Notes under the pieces: model-generated
What the model saw: the letters and a program-made list of their open reading frames with translations, nothing else
The model's database searches: none
What the model was told of the DNA's origin: nothing
Position numbers and translations under genes: made by a program
NCBI RefSeq assembly: GCF_002865645.1
Contig: NW_020194518.1
Coordinates: 806,001 to 870,000 of the forward strand
Source of the DNA: Hyaloscypha bicolor E
Lineage: Eukaryota; Ascomycota; Leotiomycetes; Helotiales; Hyaloscyphaceae
Length of the DNA: 64,000 bases
Direction of reading: 5' to 3'
In this document: one piece after another, positions 22,518-33,737 of the stretch
Layout of the letters: the number at the start of each line of letters is the position of its first letter
Numbering within the stretch: the stretch's first letter is position 1

Positions 22518-23582
22518 ATGTCGCCATCAATATCCGTCGTGCAAGTGTCTCGTGCCCTCTTTTCGCAATACCTACGACCTATTTCAACCGCTGTAAAGCC
22601 TTTGCTATCGCAATGGCAGACCAGATACAGCTCGCATTCGCCCATGGGCGCTCCGGGGCCAAATTTGCGGAAGAAAGTTACCCTTAATACCATCCGCTCC
22701 ATGTATAAGAAAGGGGAACCCATCACCGTGTTGACGGCCCATGATTTCCCTAGTGGGCATGTCGCGGATGTTGCTGGCATGGAAATCGTCCTTGTTGGTG
22801 ATAGCCTCGCCATGGTAGCCTTGGGTATGGAAGACACTAGTGAAGTTCTCTTGGAGGAGATGCTCCTGCACTGCCGTTCTGTGTCTCGCGCTGCAAAGAC
22901 AGCCTTCACCGTAAGCTCATCCCGACGGCTTCCAAAACACACACAACTGACCCCTTCTCTTCAGGTCGGAGATCTGCCCATGGGATCTTATGAGATTGCC
23001 CCCGAACAAGCCCTAGAATCTGCCATCCGGTTCATCAAGGAAGGTCGCGTACAAGGCGTAAAGCTCGAAGGGGGCATCGAAATGGCACCGACCATCAACA
23101 AAATCACAACTGCTGGCATACCTGTCCTAGGCCATGTCGGACTGACACCACAACACCAAAATGCTCTTGGAGGATTTCGAGTACAAGGGAAGACATCTGA
23201 AAGTGCAATGAAAGTCCTTCAAGACGCTTTAGCGGTACAGGCTGCCGGTTGTTTCGCTGTAGTCGTCGAAGCAGTACCACAAGAAATAGCAACTCTGATC
23301 ACGAAGAAGCTCTCGATTCCAACTATTGGTATTGGTGCCGGAAACGGCTGCTCCGGCCAAGTCCTTGTCCAGGTTGACATGACCGGCAACTTCCCACCTG
23401 GCCGCTTCATCCCCAAGTTTGTCAAGAAGTACGGAGACGTATGGAGTGAGAGTTTGAAAGCCATCGAAGCTTACAGAGATGAGACCAAGAGCCGTGCATA
23501 CCCTGCACCAGAGCACACATATCCAATTCCGAAGGAGGAGGTGGAGAAATTCGAGCGCATGCTTGATGCGAAAGAAGCTTGA
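22518..23582 (+). CDS. panB: 3-methyl-2-oxobutanoate hydroxymethyltransferase (PanB)
   Basis: First committed step of pantothenate (and so coenzyme A) synthesis: transfers a one-carbon unit from methylene-tetrahydrofolate to ketoisovalerate. Exons 22518-22910 and 22965-23582 give 336 residues. Seen: TVLTAHDFPSGHVADVAGM, LVGDSLAMVALGMEDT, GDLPMGSYE, VKLEGG, GHVGLTPQ, and IPTIGIGAGNGCSGQ. The first 40 residues are rich in Ser, Arg and Gln with few acids, like a mitochondrial presequence. The 54-nt intron is a multiple of three without stops, so an unspliced reading stays open; splicing rejoins AFT to VGDLPMGS as in the family. An ATG at 22476 would add 14 residues. Confidence 0.95.
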   Translation: MSPSISVVQVSRALFSQYLRPISTAVKPLLSQWQTRYSSHSPMGAPGPNLRKKVTLNTIRSMYKKGEPITVLTAHDFPSGHVADVAGMEIVLVGDSLAMVALGMEDTSEVLLEEMLLHCRSVSRAAKTAFTVSSSRRLPKHTQLTPSLQVGDLPMGSYEIAPEQALESAIRFIKEGRVQGVKLEGGIEMAPTINKITTAGIPVLGHVGLTPQHQNALGGFRVQGKTSESAMKVLQDALAVQAAGCFAVVVEAVPQEIATLITKKLSIPTIGIGAGNGCSGQVLVQVDMTGNFPPGRFIPKFVKKYGDVWSESLKAIEAYRDETKSRAYPAPEHTYPIPKEEVEKFERMLDAKEA

Positions 23583-23747
23583 TGTTGTACCATTATATCC
23601 CAAGAGAGCATGCTCCACGCCTCATGACTCTCTCTCTTATATTTATGTTGCCGGCGTTGGTAAATTTTTGGGAACGTGGTTGGGCGGCGCTGTTGATAAG
23701 ACATGTCGTACGTAGAAACCGAATAGAATATAAAGCTTCAGAGCTCT

Positions 23748-24279
23748 TCATCCAAACGCTGGTGTCATGGAATACGTAACAATAAGCTGGTCCTTGGAAT
23801 CCTTGAAGCACTGCATCCAACCTCGTCAGCTTTTTTTAGCCAAAACCTCCCCTCTGCAACAAAACGAAATCACTCACCCTATGCAAATTCCCCACAATCT
23901 CATCCAACGCCGGCGCAAAGCTAGAATTAACGTATAAAAACACACTATCCATATCGCCCACCTTCAGTGTCCTCCTCAAATACGAAACCACAACCTCAAA
24001 TCGCTGCGTGCTCGAGATCTGACATAACTTTCTCTTCAGCTCCGGTGAACTCCCTACAGCTTTGAAATGTACCGTGACTTTCGGTTTGGGAAAATCTGCG
24101 GCAGATGAGAGGGCTTTGGCAGCGTCACGAGGTAGATGTGTTATGATCATTGAGGAGGCCATCGTAAGCGGTAGGTCAGGCTCGTGGTCGGCGGAGTCGG
24201 GGATCGCACCGTTGTTGTCTGCTGGAGTACCGGGCCTTGACCCGGAACTCGACGGGACGGGGGATGTGGGTGGCTGCAT
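23748..24279 (-). CDS. atg12: Autophagy ubiquitin-like protein Atg12
   Basis: Ubiquitin-like modifier conjugated to Atg5; the conjugate promotes Atg8 lipidation during autophagosome formation. Exons 24279-23878 and 23810-23748 give 154 residues. Seen: a disordered Pro/Ser N-terminus, then the conserved ubiquitin-like part with VTVHFKAVGSSPELKRK, FEVVVSYLRRTLK, SVFLYVNSSFAPALDE and GNLHR; the last exon (CFKDSKDQLIVTYSMTPAFG) supplies the C-terminal glycine needed for conjugation. The unspliced reading happens to end in a different FG sequence, which can mislead automatic calls. It converges with panB 165 bp away. Confidence 0.94.
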
Positions 24280-24461
24280 TTTGCAGTGGTGTTGTGAGAT
24301 TGAGCTTGTGAGGAAGAAAGTTACAGCAGGTTTGGCGAGGCTGCGATTTATGAAGTCGCGAGCCCCGTGGAAAGTTCAAACATGTGACAACGGATGGACA
24401 ACTCACAGTTGCTTGAACTTCTTCTTGGAACGAATTTATGTATATTACATATTATGTTACT

Positions 24462-26053
24462 TTAGTTACGCAATGCCTCTATATCTACAACTTCTTTGAC
24501 AGCCTCTGTTGTCAAAATCAAAGGTGAATCATCCTGAACACAAACGCTGTCTTCAATACGTATCCCGATGCCGCGGAAATGTTCTGGCCAACGATTATCA
24601 TCTGGCACGTAAATCCCAGGTTCAACTGTTACACAGTGGCCAGCTTTCAGTGGCACTGATCTGGGGTAACCAGGACAGTCATGAACATCCAAACCAATGT
24701 AATGGCCAACATGATGCGGGAAGAGGACATCCAAAGAATCTCCCGTCATATCAAATCCAAGTTGTTTAAGAGCTTCTTTCAGTCCATGCTCCGTGATCTG
24801 GTGGAGCTTGTCCAACGTCATGTTCGCACTCTCCCTGCAGAGAGAGATAGTGCTTCGTTGAACTCGAAGAATAGCTTCGTAGAGATCTCGTTGAGGATCC
24901 GAAAACTTCCCATTGATAGGCCACGACCTCGTGATATCTGCAATATAGCCACCGTATTCTCCACCAGCGTCGACCAGGACAATCTCGCCCTCTTTCAGGA
25001 TATCATCATTACGGACATAATGAATACTGAGTGCATTTTGGCCCCCTGCAATAACTGGGACATATGCTGTGGTGTCACAGCCACCAATCTTGAACTCGTA
25101 ATCGAGAAAGGCGCCCAAGTCCTTCTCCTTGGACCACTGGCGGCGCATAGCGTTGGTAAATGCTCGCCCGGAGTACTTCCCAGCAAGACGCATGTTTGCA
25201 ACCTCTGCCTCGCTCTTGAGGATTCTTAACTCATGCATCAACGGTTTCAATGGCTTGACTTTGCTGTCTTTGATCATTCTCTGGAAGTCGTTCGGTACGA
25301 GATCTTGATTCCGGAAGAATCGACCAAATCCAGAACATTTTACTATATCTGTATAGATTTCATTTGCTCCTGATATCAAACGTGGGAGTAGTGTATGCAA
25401 GTGGTTGATGTCTCCCGACTGCGAACAATCAGCACTTGCTCAACTCGCCAGAACGGGGACAAAAACCTCATCTGCATTGAACACATCAAGGCCTGCCTGT
25501 TCCCCACTCCTGGCTCCATCCCATTGCTCTGCTTTTGAATCTTTGGGGCGAACAAAGAGGTGGAAGATATAGTCTGCAGACGACCCAACTTTTTGAATTA
25601 CCGCCACAGCCTCGGGTTCATTGAATCCAGTCAGGTAGAAGAAGTTTGGCTCCTGGTGAAACTCGTAGAAAACGGCTCCTGACCGGTATTTCGTATTAGA
25701 TGAGGCAAGAATTGCTATGCCGTTGTCTGGTAGGCTTGCAGCAAGTCTTGATCGTCGGTCTGCATATTCCTGAGCAGTTATTCCTGGCGTGACTGCAGTT
25801 GTGTTAGTAGAGATTTCATCTGCTCCAAGGTATGCGTACTTTCTCCAGCTCTTAACAGATGGGGATGCGTTTCATGAACTGGCTGTCCAAATTGTAGCTC
25901 TGCAGCTGATATCGAAGCATAACTCCTCCGAGGTTGGTGCGCTGTTCGACATCTTGTGCCAAGGCCAAGCCATTGGGATGTCTGTCTCGGTCGGAGAGAT
26001 GGGGATAGAATAGACTTCTGCAGCTGCAGCAGAGCTGGCCTCCCCAGCTTCAT
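24462..26053 (-). CDS. icp55: Intermediate-cleaving peptidase Icp55 (mitochondrial aminopeptidase P type)
   Basis: Metallo-aminopeptidase of the M24B family that trims one residue from imported mitochondrial proteins after presequence removal. Exons 26053-25840, 25792-25467 and 25418-24462 give 498 residues. Seen: an Arg/Ser/Leu-rich presequence (about 1-45, ending RRSYASIS), HLLRAGEITPGITAQEY, NFFYLTGFNEPEA, then the pita-bread domain with the metal ligands in VLVDAGGEYGG and ADITRSWP (Asp, Asp), HHVGHYIGLDVHD (His), VEPGIY and GIRIED (Glu, Glu). The second intron uses GTTTTT, a weak donor, but its borders restore DESGDIN. It lies upstream of atg12 on the same strand. Confidence 0.93.
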
Positions 26054-26522
26054 TATTCAGTTGGAGCTCGTGCGCAAAACGTCAGTGGTGCATCGTAGCG
26101 TTGACATTAAAATTGAAGATTTTATCCTACCAGAACATTGACATAAAATTTTATGTTGTGCATCGAAGGACGCTAGCTAGCGGTTGCCCAAGGGAAGGCG
26201 CGTCTTGCTCTGGCGTCCGAGCGCAGCGAGAGCTTGTCAACATTGACCGACTCCACTTGGAGCTTTGTCAAAACATCCAGAGCACTGCTCAACACCACAA
26301 ATATTACCCCACCACGCTCCTTGACTTGTGCATTCGCGACGGCCGCGATCTTGCCAGAACGAGTACTCAATCATCTTTCCCAATGTCTTTATAATCAAGC
26401 TCCAGACGTGTTCTGTCGCGTACCACCCCACTCCTTCACTCAGTCCTGGCTGCCCAGAGGAACCAGAATACCTTCTTATGGCAGCAGTATCAATATCACC
26501 CTTGCCACACACTCTGTTCACA
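26054..26522. promoter_or_regulatory. Divergent promoter region, icp55 / dbf4
   Basis: 469 bp between divergent starts; it presumably contains both promoters and leaders. No specific site is assigned. Confidence 0.5.
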
Positions 26523-28690
26523 ATGTCGGGTAGAAGAGTGCCGCTGACGAGCAATCCCAATGCCGCCAACTCTCCCTTCCGAGCGGTTGCTGCTGCTTCA
26601 TCCAAGCAGAAGCGATGCTATGCCACTATACAGCGCGAAGAACCTTATGGGCAACCACCACCAGCTAAGAAGCAGATGCTGGAATCCTATCAGCCATTGA
26701 GAACACCGCCTCGCCAGCAAAACTCTCAATTGTCTGTCGAGGGGCGTCTGTTTACGCGAAGGTCCAATGCCCCTCAACCGTCTGCCTTCGAACGGAAGTG
26801 TGTTGCAGTACGAGACAGGCCTCAGCAGACGGTCACAAAGGCGGAGAAACCAACAGGAGACAATTTGGAGTCAGTAAGGCAATGGCAGAAGCACTACAGG
26901 AAGAATTTCCCTTCCTTCGTCTTCTACTTCGAGAGCTTTGAGAGCATACCAGAGGATATTCGTCTCAAGTACACAAAGCAAGTGATAGCTCTTGGTGCGG
27001 TAAGTCTTAGTCCTTGAATTCTCAGTTCACGAAGCAATGCTGATTCGCGAATAGAGGGAAGAAAAATTCTTTTCCAACGCAGTCACTCATGTTGTGACTA
27101 CTCGATCAATCCCTCCAGAGCTTAGTACTAGCTCAGCAGAGACGCCAAACACATCATCCACAGCCGATCCAAACTCTCAGAACAGTCAACCTCAAACAAT
27201 TAACCCATCGTTGTTGGACCGCTCCTCGGAGTCTGCAAATACCCATTCTGACTATGGACCCAAAGGCAAATTTACATTTGAAGCACCAATCAGTCGAAGG
27301 CTAGCACCTCATGGACATGATGGAGAGATCAAGAGACAGCAGGCCCGCAATGCGGACGTTTTACACCGGGCACGAGAGCTAGGGATGAAGATATGGGCAC
27401 TTGAAAAGTTGCAACGAATGATGACGACTATGTTTGATACGGATACAGGCTACCAGACGATTCACGGACACAACACACGAAGCAATTCAGTACAAGGATC
27501 TACTGCGATTCCTCGAACTACTCGGGAAGCAGATCTCTCCCAACTCCTCCGCAACGAGCGAATCAATGGACCGTCTGATCGAGATCCTACTGTAGCTACC
27601 AAAGAGCTTGCGGTCTTCAAGGGCCCATTTATTTATATCCATGACATTGATGAGAAGCAAAAGCCGATTATGGTTCGAGAGTATGCCAAAGTAGCGCACA
27701 AAGAGGACGGAGATTGGCCTCAGTTCCGAAGTGTAGCGAACGGCAAATGCCCCTTTGTGGAAGAGGTTGATCACGGTCGGCGGGAGGCAGAAAAAGAAAA
27801 GGAATTGATCAGACTTCAACGACAGCAAGAGAAGGAGAAGTCTATGGTTCCGAGGACTCGTTCTGCAGCTGAAGCGTCAAAGATGCAACCACCAAAACCC
27901 GTGACTGGCAAACGACCTCTATCGGAGATGGAGGACGGTTCCAATCGAACTGTCACTGTATCGACTAAACAAGCCAATTCATTCGTCCTGACGAAAAGCT
28001 CATTCTCTCAGCGCACTGATCCGGAAGGTTCTTCTAGAAGCAATCAAAATGCATTCGTCAGTCGTGCCGGAGCAGGACGCCTCTTTGGAGGGGAACCCGT
28101 TGCATCAGGTGTCCAGCCATCTAATATCACCTCTGCTATTCGCTCTCAGATGATCTCATCAACAGCTGCTCAGCCAGGAGCCAAAGCCGGAACAAGCAAG
28201 GAAGTTCATGGTTTGCAAAGAAAGGTGCTAGAGAGAAACAGTGGCGGCCCGGGTTCTTACGGGCTCGCAAGCTCCCATCGAATGACGGATCTTTCTGCTG
28301 CTGTTAGAGACGAAGCACCAAATCGAGCTGCGAAGCGGAAGGGACAAGACAAACTTGGGCTGATCGAGGAAGATGTAGACCCATCTGAAGCAGAGGAGAA
28401 TGCTAGGAAGATCGAAGCAACCCGCAAGGCTAAGGCAGTTCAGCAAAGGAAACTCGAGAAACGGGATCCAAAGCCGGGTTATTGTGAGAACTGCCAGGAT
28501 AAATTTGAGGACTTTGATGAGGTATGATGAATTGCTTCTTCTACAGGATGACATCTAACTCGTACTGTAGCACATTTTGTCTAGAAAGCATCGAAAGTTC
28601 GCCGAGAAAGTGGAAAACTGGAAGGACCTAGACGCCTTGTTGAACCAGCTCGCAAGGCCCCTGAGAGAAGCTGCGGAAGACGGTTATTAA
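26523..28690 (+). CDS. dbf4: Dbf4, regulatory subunit of the Cdc7 replication kinase
   Basis: Activates Cdc7 to phosphorylate the MCM helicase at replication origins; the Aspergillus relative is NimO. Exons 26523-26999, 27055-28521 and 28571-28690 give 687 residues. Seen: a basic N-terminus, a BRCT-like motif N region (NFPSFVFYFESFESIPED, then FFSNAVTHVVTTR), motif M (GPFIYIHDIDEKQKPIMVRE, then CPFVEE), long charged linkers, and the C-terminal motif C zinc finger: GYCENCQDKFEDFDEH, then LSRKHRKFA (Cys-Cys-His-His). The final intron splits the finger between the cysteines and histidines, so an unspliced model would lose it. Confidence 0.94.
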
Positions 28691-31600
28691 CTGCTCTCGT
28701 TTCTTCTAGCCTGATTGCAAGACATAACGCCATATCATGCGTCAAAGACCAAATTCAGTAAATGCTCCAGGCGGTCTATTATCATTTTAATTCGGCGTAA
28801 ACGGGACGGTGTTTCGGTTGTACTCATCCTCTGTTTGCTTTTTCCTTTCTTCTCTGCTTCGCGGCTATACCAAGCTTCTTCGACGCATTTCACCCAGGCT
28901 TGCGTGCATTTGGGGCAGGAGCGGGCATTTTTGGGCTGCATTTGCATGGGCGTCTTGTTCCTTTTCGTCTCATCGGCTCTGTTCAGACATTACTATGCAA
29001 AGGGATTGTTGCAATGTAGATACACATGTGACACTTCACATGAAAAATTACTGAACTGATTTAATGCTCTGTGTCTCCTCTGGCATGTGATATTCCACAA
29101 GCCCCCTTCCTCATGTCTGCAGTTACGGGAGGGACCCTGATGATTTCACCTCGCGCCGGAAAGCGGTCTCGATGTCGCGGGAACATTACCGGCCTGATCT
29201 CTGCATCTCAACTCTCTGCGCCTCAACATACCACCAATGAGAACTCTATAGGGAGAGTTCTAGAACCATTCTTTGCCGCGGAAGTGGCCACCTCACAAAA
29301 TGACCGTCCTGTTTCGTGGTTAGATTCTTTAAATTGCAGCTTCTTGTATGGATCCGGATACCCTCCAGCTATCGCTTGCTTACCCCGGAAAGCCAAACAG
29401 TCAAAAGTGGTTTGTAATTTACTCTGCACTTACCTATCATACCGTCCCCTTCGCGACAAATGGTATGATGTGGAGTGGCCAAGCTCCATTGGAATGACAC
29501 GGTAGCAACAGGTCCTCCCTACCCCGCCATGAAAGAGTCGATCAACGACTCAGAAGGGCTAAAGTGGAAAACTCGGAGAGCGACGAGACGACGATAAGGG
29601 CTAGACACACGTTGACTGATGCTGCTATGGAGTTGCGGATCAGGTGTCTCGGCTGCTTTTCTGTTACGGCTTTTACTCGGGAGGACCGAGAGACAGTTCC
29701 GATGGCTGGTGGGCGGATGTGGGTGTGCTGTGGGTTGTGGCGTCCAGACAGGAGAGCACGAGGGACGCTTCGATGCGAGAGGCTGTTTCGAATTGAGCGG
29801 AGGGCCTGCAGTGTTCTAGAAGGAATTGGAGACATCAAAGGTCAAGCCACCCAGCGCTTAGTATGATGCCCCCGACGGAGATTTTCTGCCACGCTTTAGA
29901 TGATGTGAGTGAAGGCCCCATTCTCTGATCGAGGGTGATTGAGCGGCGGGGTGTGAGATCTTTCTCAAACCTTTCTAGAAGCAAGAGAAGCAATGGATGG
30001 AAGCGAGGCAACCATCTGCAGGTACGCGGCGTGCCAATATTGGCCATCCCCTTGCATACCGTTCTTTTAGGACCACGTGGAAAGCAGATTTCTTCTGAAG
30101 TTTTGGTGGTGGGGGAACGTCCGCTGTCTTCGGAGGTTTACCGCAATATAGCTTTGGAATTCCAACACGGAACTCTGGGTTCGGATGCAGCGGTAACTCC
30201 AGCTTCGAGAAAAGCACTGTCTAGCCTTTCTATCATTCAAGCTGACAAGCAATTTCTGACTTCATCTTGAATGCTGATCAGCATCTGATTTTGAGGTCGA
30301 CCTCAGTCTCATCCTAAATATAACATATCTATCTTGACTTGGCGGACTCAAAGGAGGGAGAAAGACGTGTCCTTGGAGCTGAAACAACAGGGGCATGTCT
30401 CATTATTCTGTAGGCCTCCGATCGATTTCCTGACCCCGACGAGATCGATCAAATCACTGGCCCATGCATGGGGTCTGCAAGCATGCTGACCTGCACCACA
30501 CTGGCTCACCGCACCTACATATGACCGATTGGAAATGATTGACATACACATACTGGGTCGATTCGCTGGGGAAGAAGACATCCAGAATCCAAAAAGGAAT
30601 TTCTGGAAGAGGTACTCGTAGCTGGGACCGAATAGAAAGGCGTCCCTTTATCGTCGCTGGGGAGGCACTTGCTGCCGGCTGCAGTGCTGCTGGGACCATC
30701 GGGTAGGGGCCGAAGTGGGATCCTGTGGATCCAGAGCTCGCTCACGATGACCAGCGCAAATCCCAATTTCACTGAGGCGTGCAGTACTGTGCGGTTGAAA
30801 GGGTTCCAGGCCTCCAGCAAGCCCTGCGGTGGCTTCCGAGATTGCGGCCTTCAACCAGCACGGCAGTGAAGCTGTTCCAATGTGATATCTGACTCGTGAC
30901 GAGCATTGACGATGGCATTTCTAACTATGCTGGTGGTGGTACGAACTCCATCGCTTGGGAACGCGGCTTCTAGTCCAGTTCTAGCCCGTTTTGGAGGGCA
31001 AATTCGGGCCTCTGCCATGCACCCCCCATGCTTCCCATGTGTCTGAGCCCTTGCACGTTGCCCTCCCTGCACTTCCTCGCCGCAAGATCCACCCACTCCG
31101 GCCATGTGCCCAGTGTTCTCCAGCAAGTGAACTAGGCCTGAAGTTGCAGTGGCCTGCTCGATTGTCCCTTATCGACAGGGTCAATGCCATCAGCAGTTTG
31201 GCAGTGGATCCTCCTCACTGGGCTGCTCCAGCTGGCGGAGTTTTGATAACTGCCACGCCTGGCCCATAGTTTCGGCTGGTCACACCGTTCTCTGAAAAGG
31301 GTGACCTGACCTGCGTGGTGAAGGTGTCAAAAAAAGCTGAAGCCCGATCCAAGACTTCCACACAGCCGTGCATAGGGAAGTCTCAGACGATTCGTGGGAG
31401 AAACATTATTCTGGAAATCCTTTGTTCGAGCAGCCCGCAATCTTTGGTCCTGGTCCTTGCAACAGACAGTCCTGCCCGGGGGGAAAGAGCCCTGAACAGC
31501 GCTTGCTTGACAGTGGCTCGTTTGTCAATATCGAAACTTTGTTGAAGAAGCTCGAATTTGTTCAAGGCGGCCTCGCTTCGAAACCCTCCAGACTCGGTAG

Positions 31601-31752
31601 ATTGAACCCACCCAGACGCGCCCCGACATCCCTATTCACTTCGGCTTCTGTGTATGATATCAAGCAAAGCGTGTCCTACTATGCCTGCGGGCAGAGACAC
31701 TATCCGAAGGAACGAACGCACCCAGTAAATTGGCCGGGAGATACTCATCGCA
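28691..31752. other. 3 kb gene-poor interval
   Basis: No gene supported. Frames such as 29542-29838 (-), 30515-30820 (-) and 31368-31766 (+) overlap others on the opposite strand and lack recognisable motifs. Base composition is ordinary and not RIP-like, so this may be a long regulatory or leader region of the downstream kinase, or hold non-coding transcripts. Confidence 0.4.
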
Positions 31753-33737
31753 ATGGGGAACAGTAATGGAAAGCCGGTTTCCTTTTCTGATGAAGGTATG
31801 CAAGCTCCCGTCTCCTACTGGAAGCAGTCGCTCCAAGGACAATATCAACTCGCATCAATTGTTCGCCAGGCCTAACTAGAAGCGACGGCTAACTTCTGGG
31901 CTTCCCATAGTGAACCTCAACCATTTCCGCTTACTGCGTGTCGTCGGGAAGGGGGCATTCGGAAAGGTCAGGATTGTAGAGAGGAAGGATACGCAACTCA
32001 CCTTCGCCTTGAAGTACATCCGCAAAGATGAGGTTGTGCGGTCAGAGAGTGTGCGGAATATATTGCGGGAGAGGCGGATGCTGGAGCATTTGAATTACCA
32101 GTTCATTTGCAATCTGCGGTATAGCTTCCAGGACATCGAATACATGTGAGCCGCAGCTTCCTCATTTGGGGAACTTGCTAACCCACAACAAAAGGTATTT
32201 GGTGGTAGACTTAATGAATGGTGGCGACTTGCGATTTCACATTTCGAGGAAGACCTTCACAGAAGAAGCAGTCCGATTCTGGATCGCCGAACTGGGCTGT
32301 GCCTTGAGATATATTCACAAGCAAGGAATTATACACAGAGACGTGAAGCCGGACAATGTTTTACTGGATTCTGAAGGTCACATTCATCTTGCGGATTTTG
32401 TACGTATTCTCTTGTCTTTCATAAGGCATCACATGCTAATTTGTTGTAGAATGTCGCGTCCGACTTCACCCCCGGAAGACCTCTGACAAGCAAATCCGGT
32501 ACGCTCGCATATTTGGCACCAGAAGTTTACAAAGGACATGGCTACGGTCCAGGCGCAGACTGGTGGTCTCTAGGTGTTTTGTTCTATGAGTGCATTTACA
32601 ATAAGGTATGTATTTTATCTTCTTGCGCATTTTCTATACTTATACATCACCTTTCAGCGACCTTTCGAGGGCAGCACCCAAACAACATTAGCGACACAAA
32701 TTACAAAGGCCAGCCCGAGTTTCCCAATCACCGCACCCCCTGTAACCATGCCTTGTCTACATGCCATTAGCTCTGCGCTCGAGGAAGATCCAGCAAAGCG
32801 GATGGGAGCCGCCAGTTTCCACAGCTTTACTGACAACCCCTTCTTTCGAGCCATTGACTTTGAAGCGCTTGAGAGGAAGGAGGTTGAGCCCGTGTTCGTC
32901 CCATCTTCTGAGAAGACCAACTTTGATGCTACCTATGATCTCGAAGAGCTGCTTCTCGAGGAGGCGCCATTGGAGGCACGAGCACGAAGACAAAAGCCCA
33001 GAGAACCCTTGAAGGAGGATGCATCAGAGAAGGAAATCAGGGAGGACGACCTCTATAAGATGATCGAGACGCAATTTACGCCGTTCGACTACACTACTGC
33101 AGCGTATGAGAGGTACATTCTCTTCCCTGCTGATCACACTCTTACGCTAATCAGGCTTGCCAGGTACGCCGGAGCCTTAGACCCGAATTCCTCTCCGACA
33201 GACTGGACTCAACCACCACCAATGACTCCTTCACAAAACCAGGTAGATGGAAGTGGCGCCAGATCGATAGGCAGACGCTCTACCTCCAGGAGACGAAAGG
33301 CCTCAGGTCAACCCACTTCTCTCTCCGGATCGCCACCAATGCCATCGCAACATCCGCCTCTTCCAAACGGACAAGGCTCGAGCCCCCAGTCAGGGACTTA
33401 TCGACAGGCATCAAGTAGTCACTCGACTAAGGCCAAAACCCCCCTTTCGCCTTATCAGGCTTCGTACAATCGCCAGCAACGACCAACAGGAACCCGAAAG
33501 GAGTCTACTAGTGGTGGTATGCAGGTTACATTGGATGAGATGGGAAGCTGGTCTGAGCTTGCGAAACAAGACGCTACTTTACCAGCGGATGCCAAGCTCG
33601 AAGCTGCCGCGAAGCCTTCTGGAGGCATGCTCTCGTTCCTGGGCAGAAAGAAGGGTAGAGGACATAGTCCCAAGCCGCAAGAACGTGGAATTTTGGGCAA
33701 GGAAGGCGCGAGGGTGGTTATAAGCAGCGGAGAATGA
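31753..33737 (+). CDS. STK32/YANK-like serine/threonine protein kinase
   Basis: AGC-group kinase of the poorly characterised YANK (STK32) family. Exons 31753-31795, 31911-32145, 32195-32399, 32450-32605 and 32658-33737 give 572 residues. Seen: N-terminal MGNSNGKPV with Gly2, a possible myristoylation site; glycine loop [10 protein letters not shown] (25-34); ALKYIRKDE with the lysine; HRDVKPDN at about 140-147; DFN instead of DFG at 160-162, as in STK32 proteins; [19 protein letters not shown]; then a basic, Ser/Pro-rich tail of about 200 residues. The N-terminal glycine and the missing acidic tail of the DFG motif are the points to note. Substrates are unknown. Confidence 0.93.
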
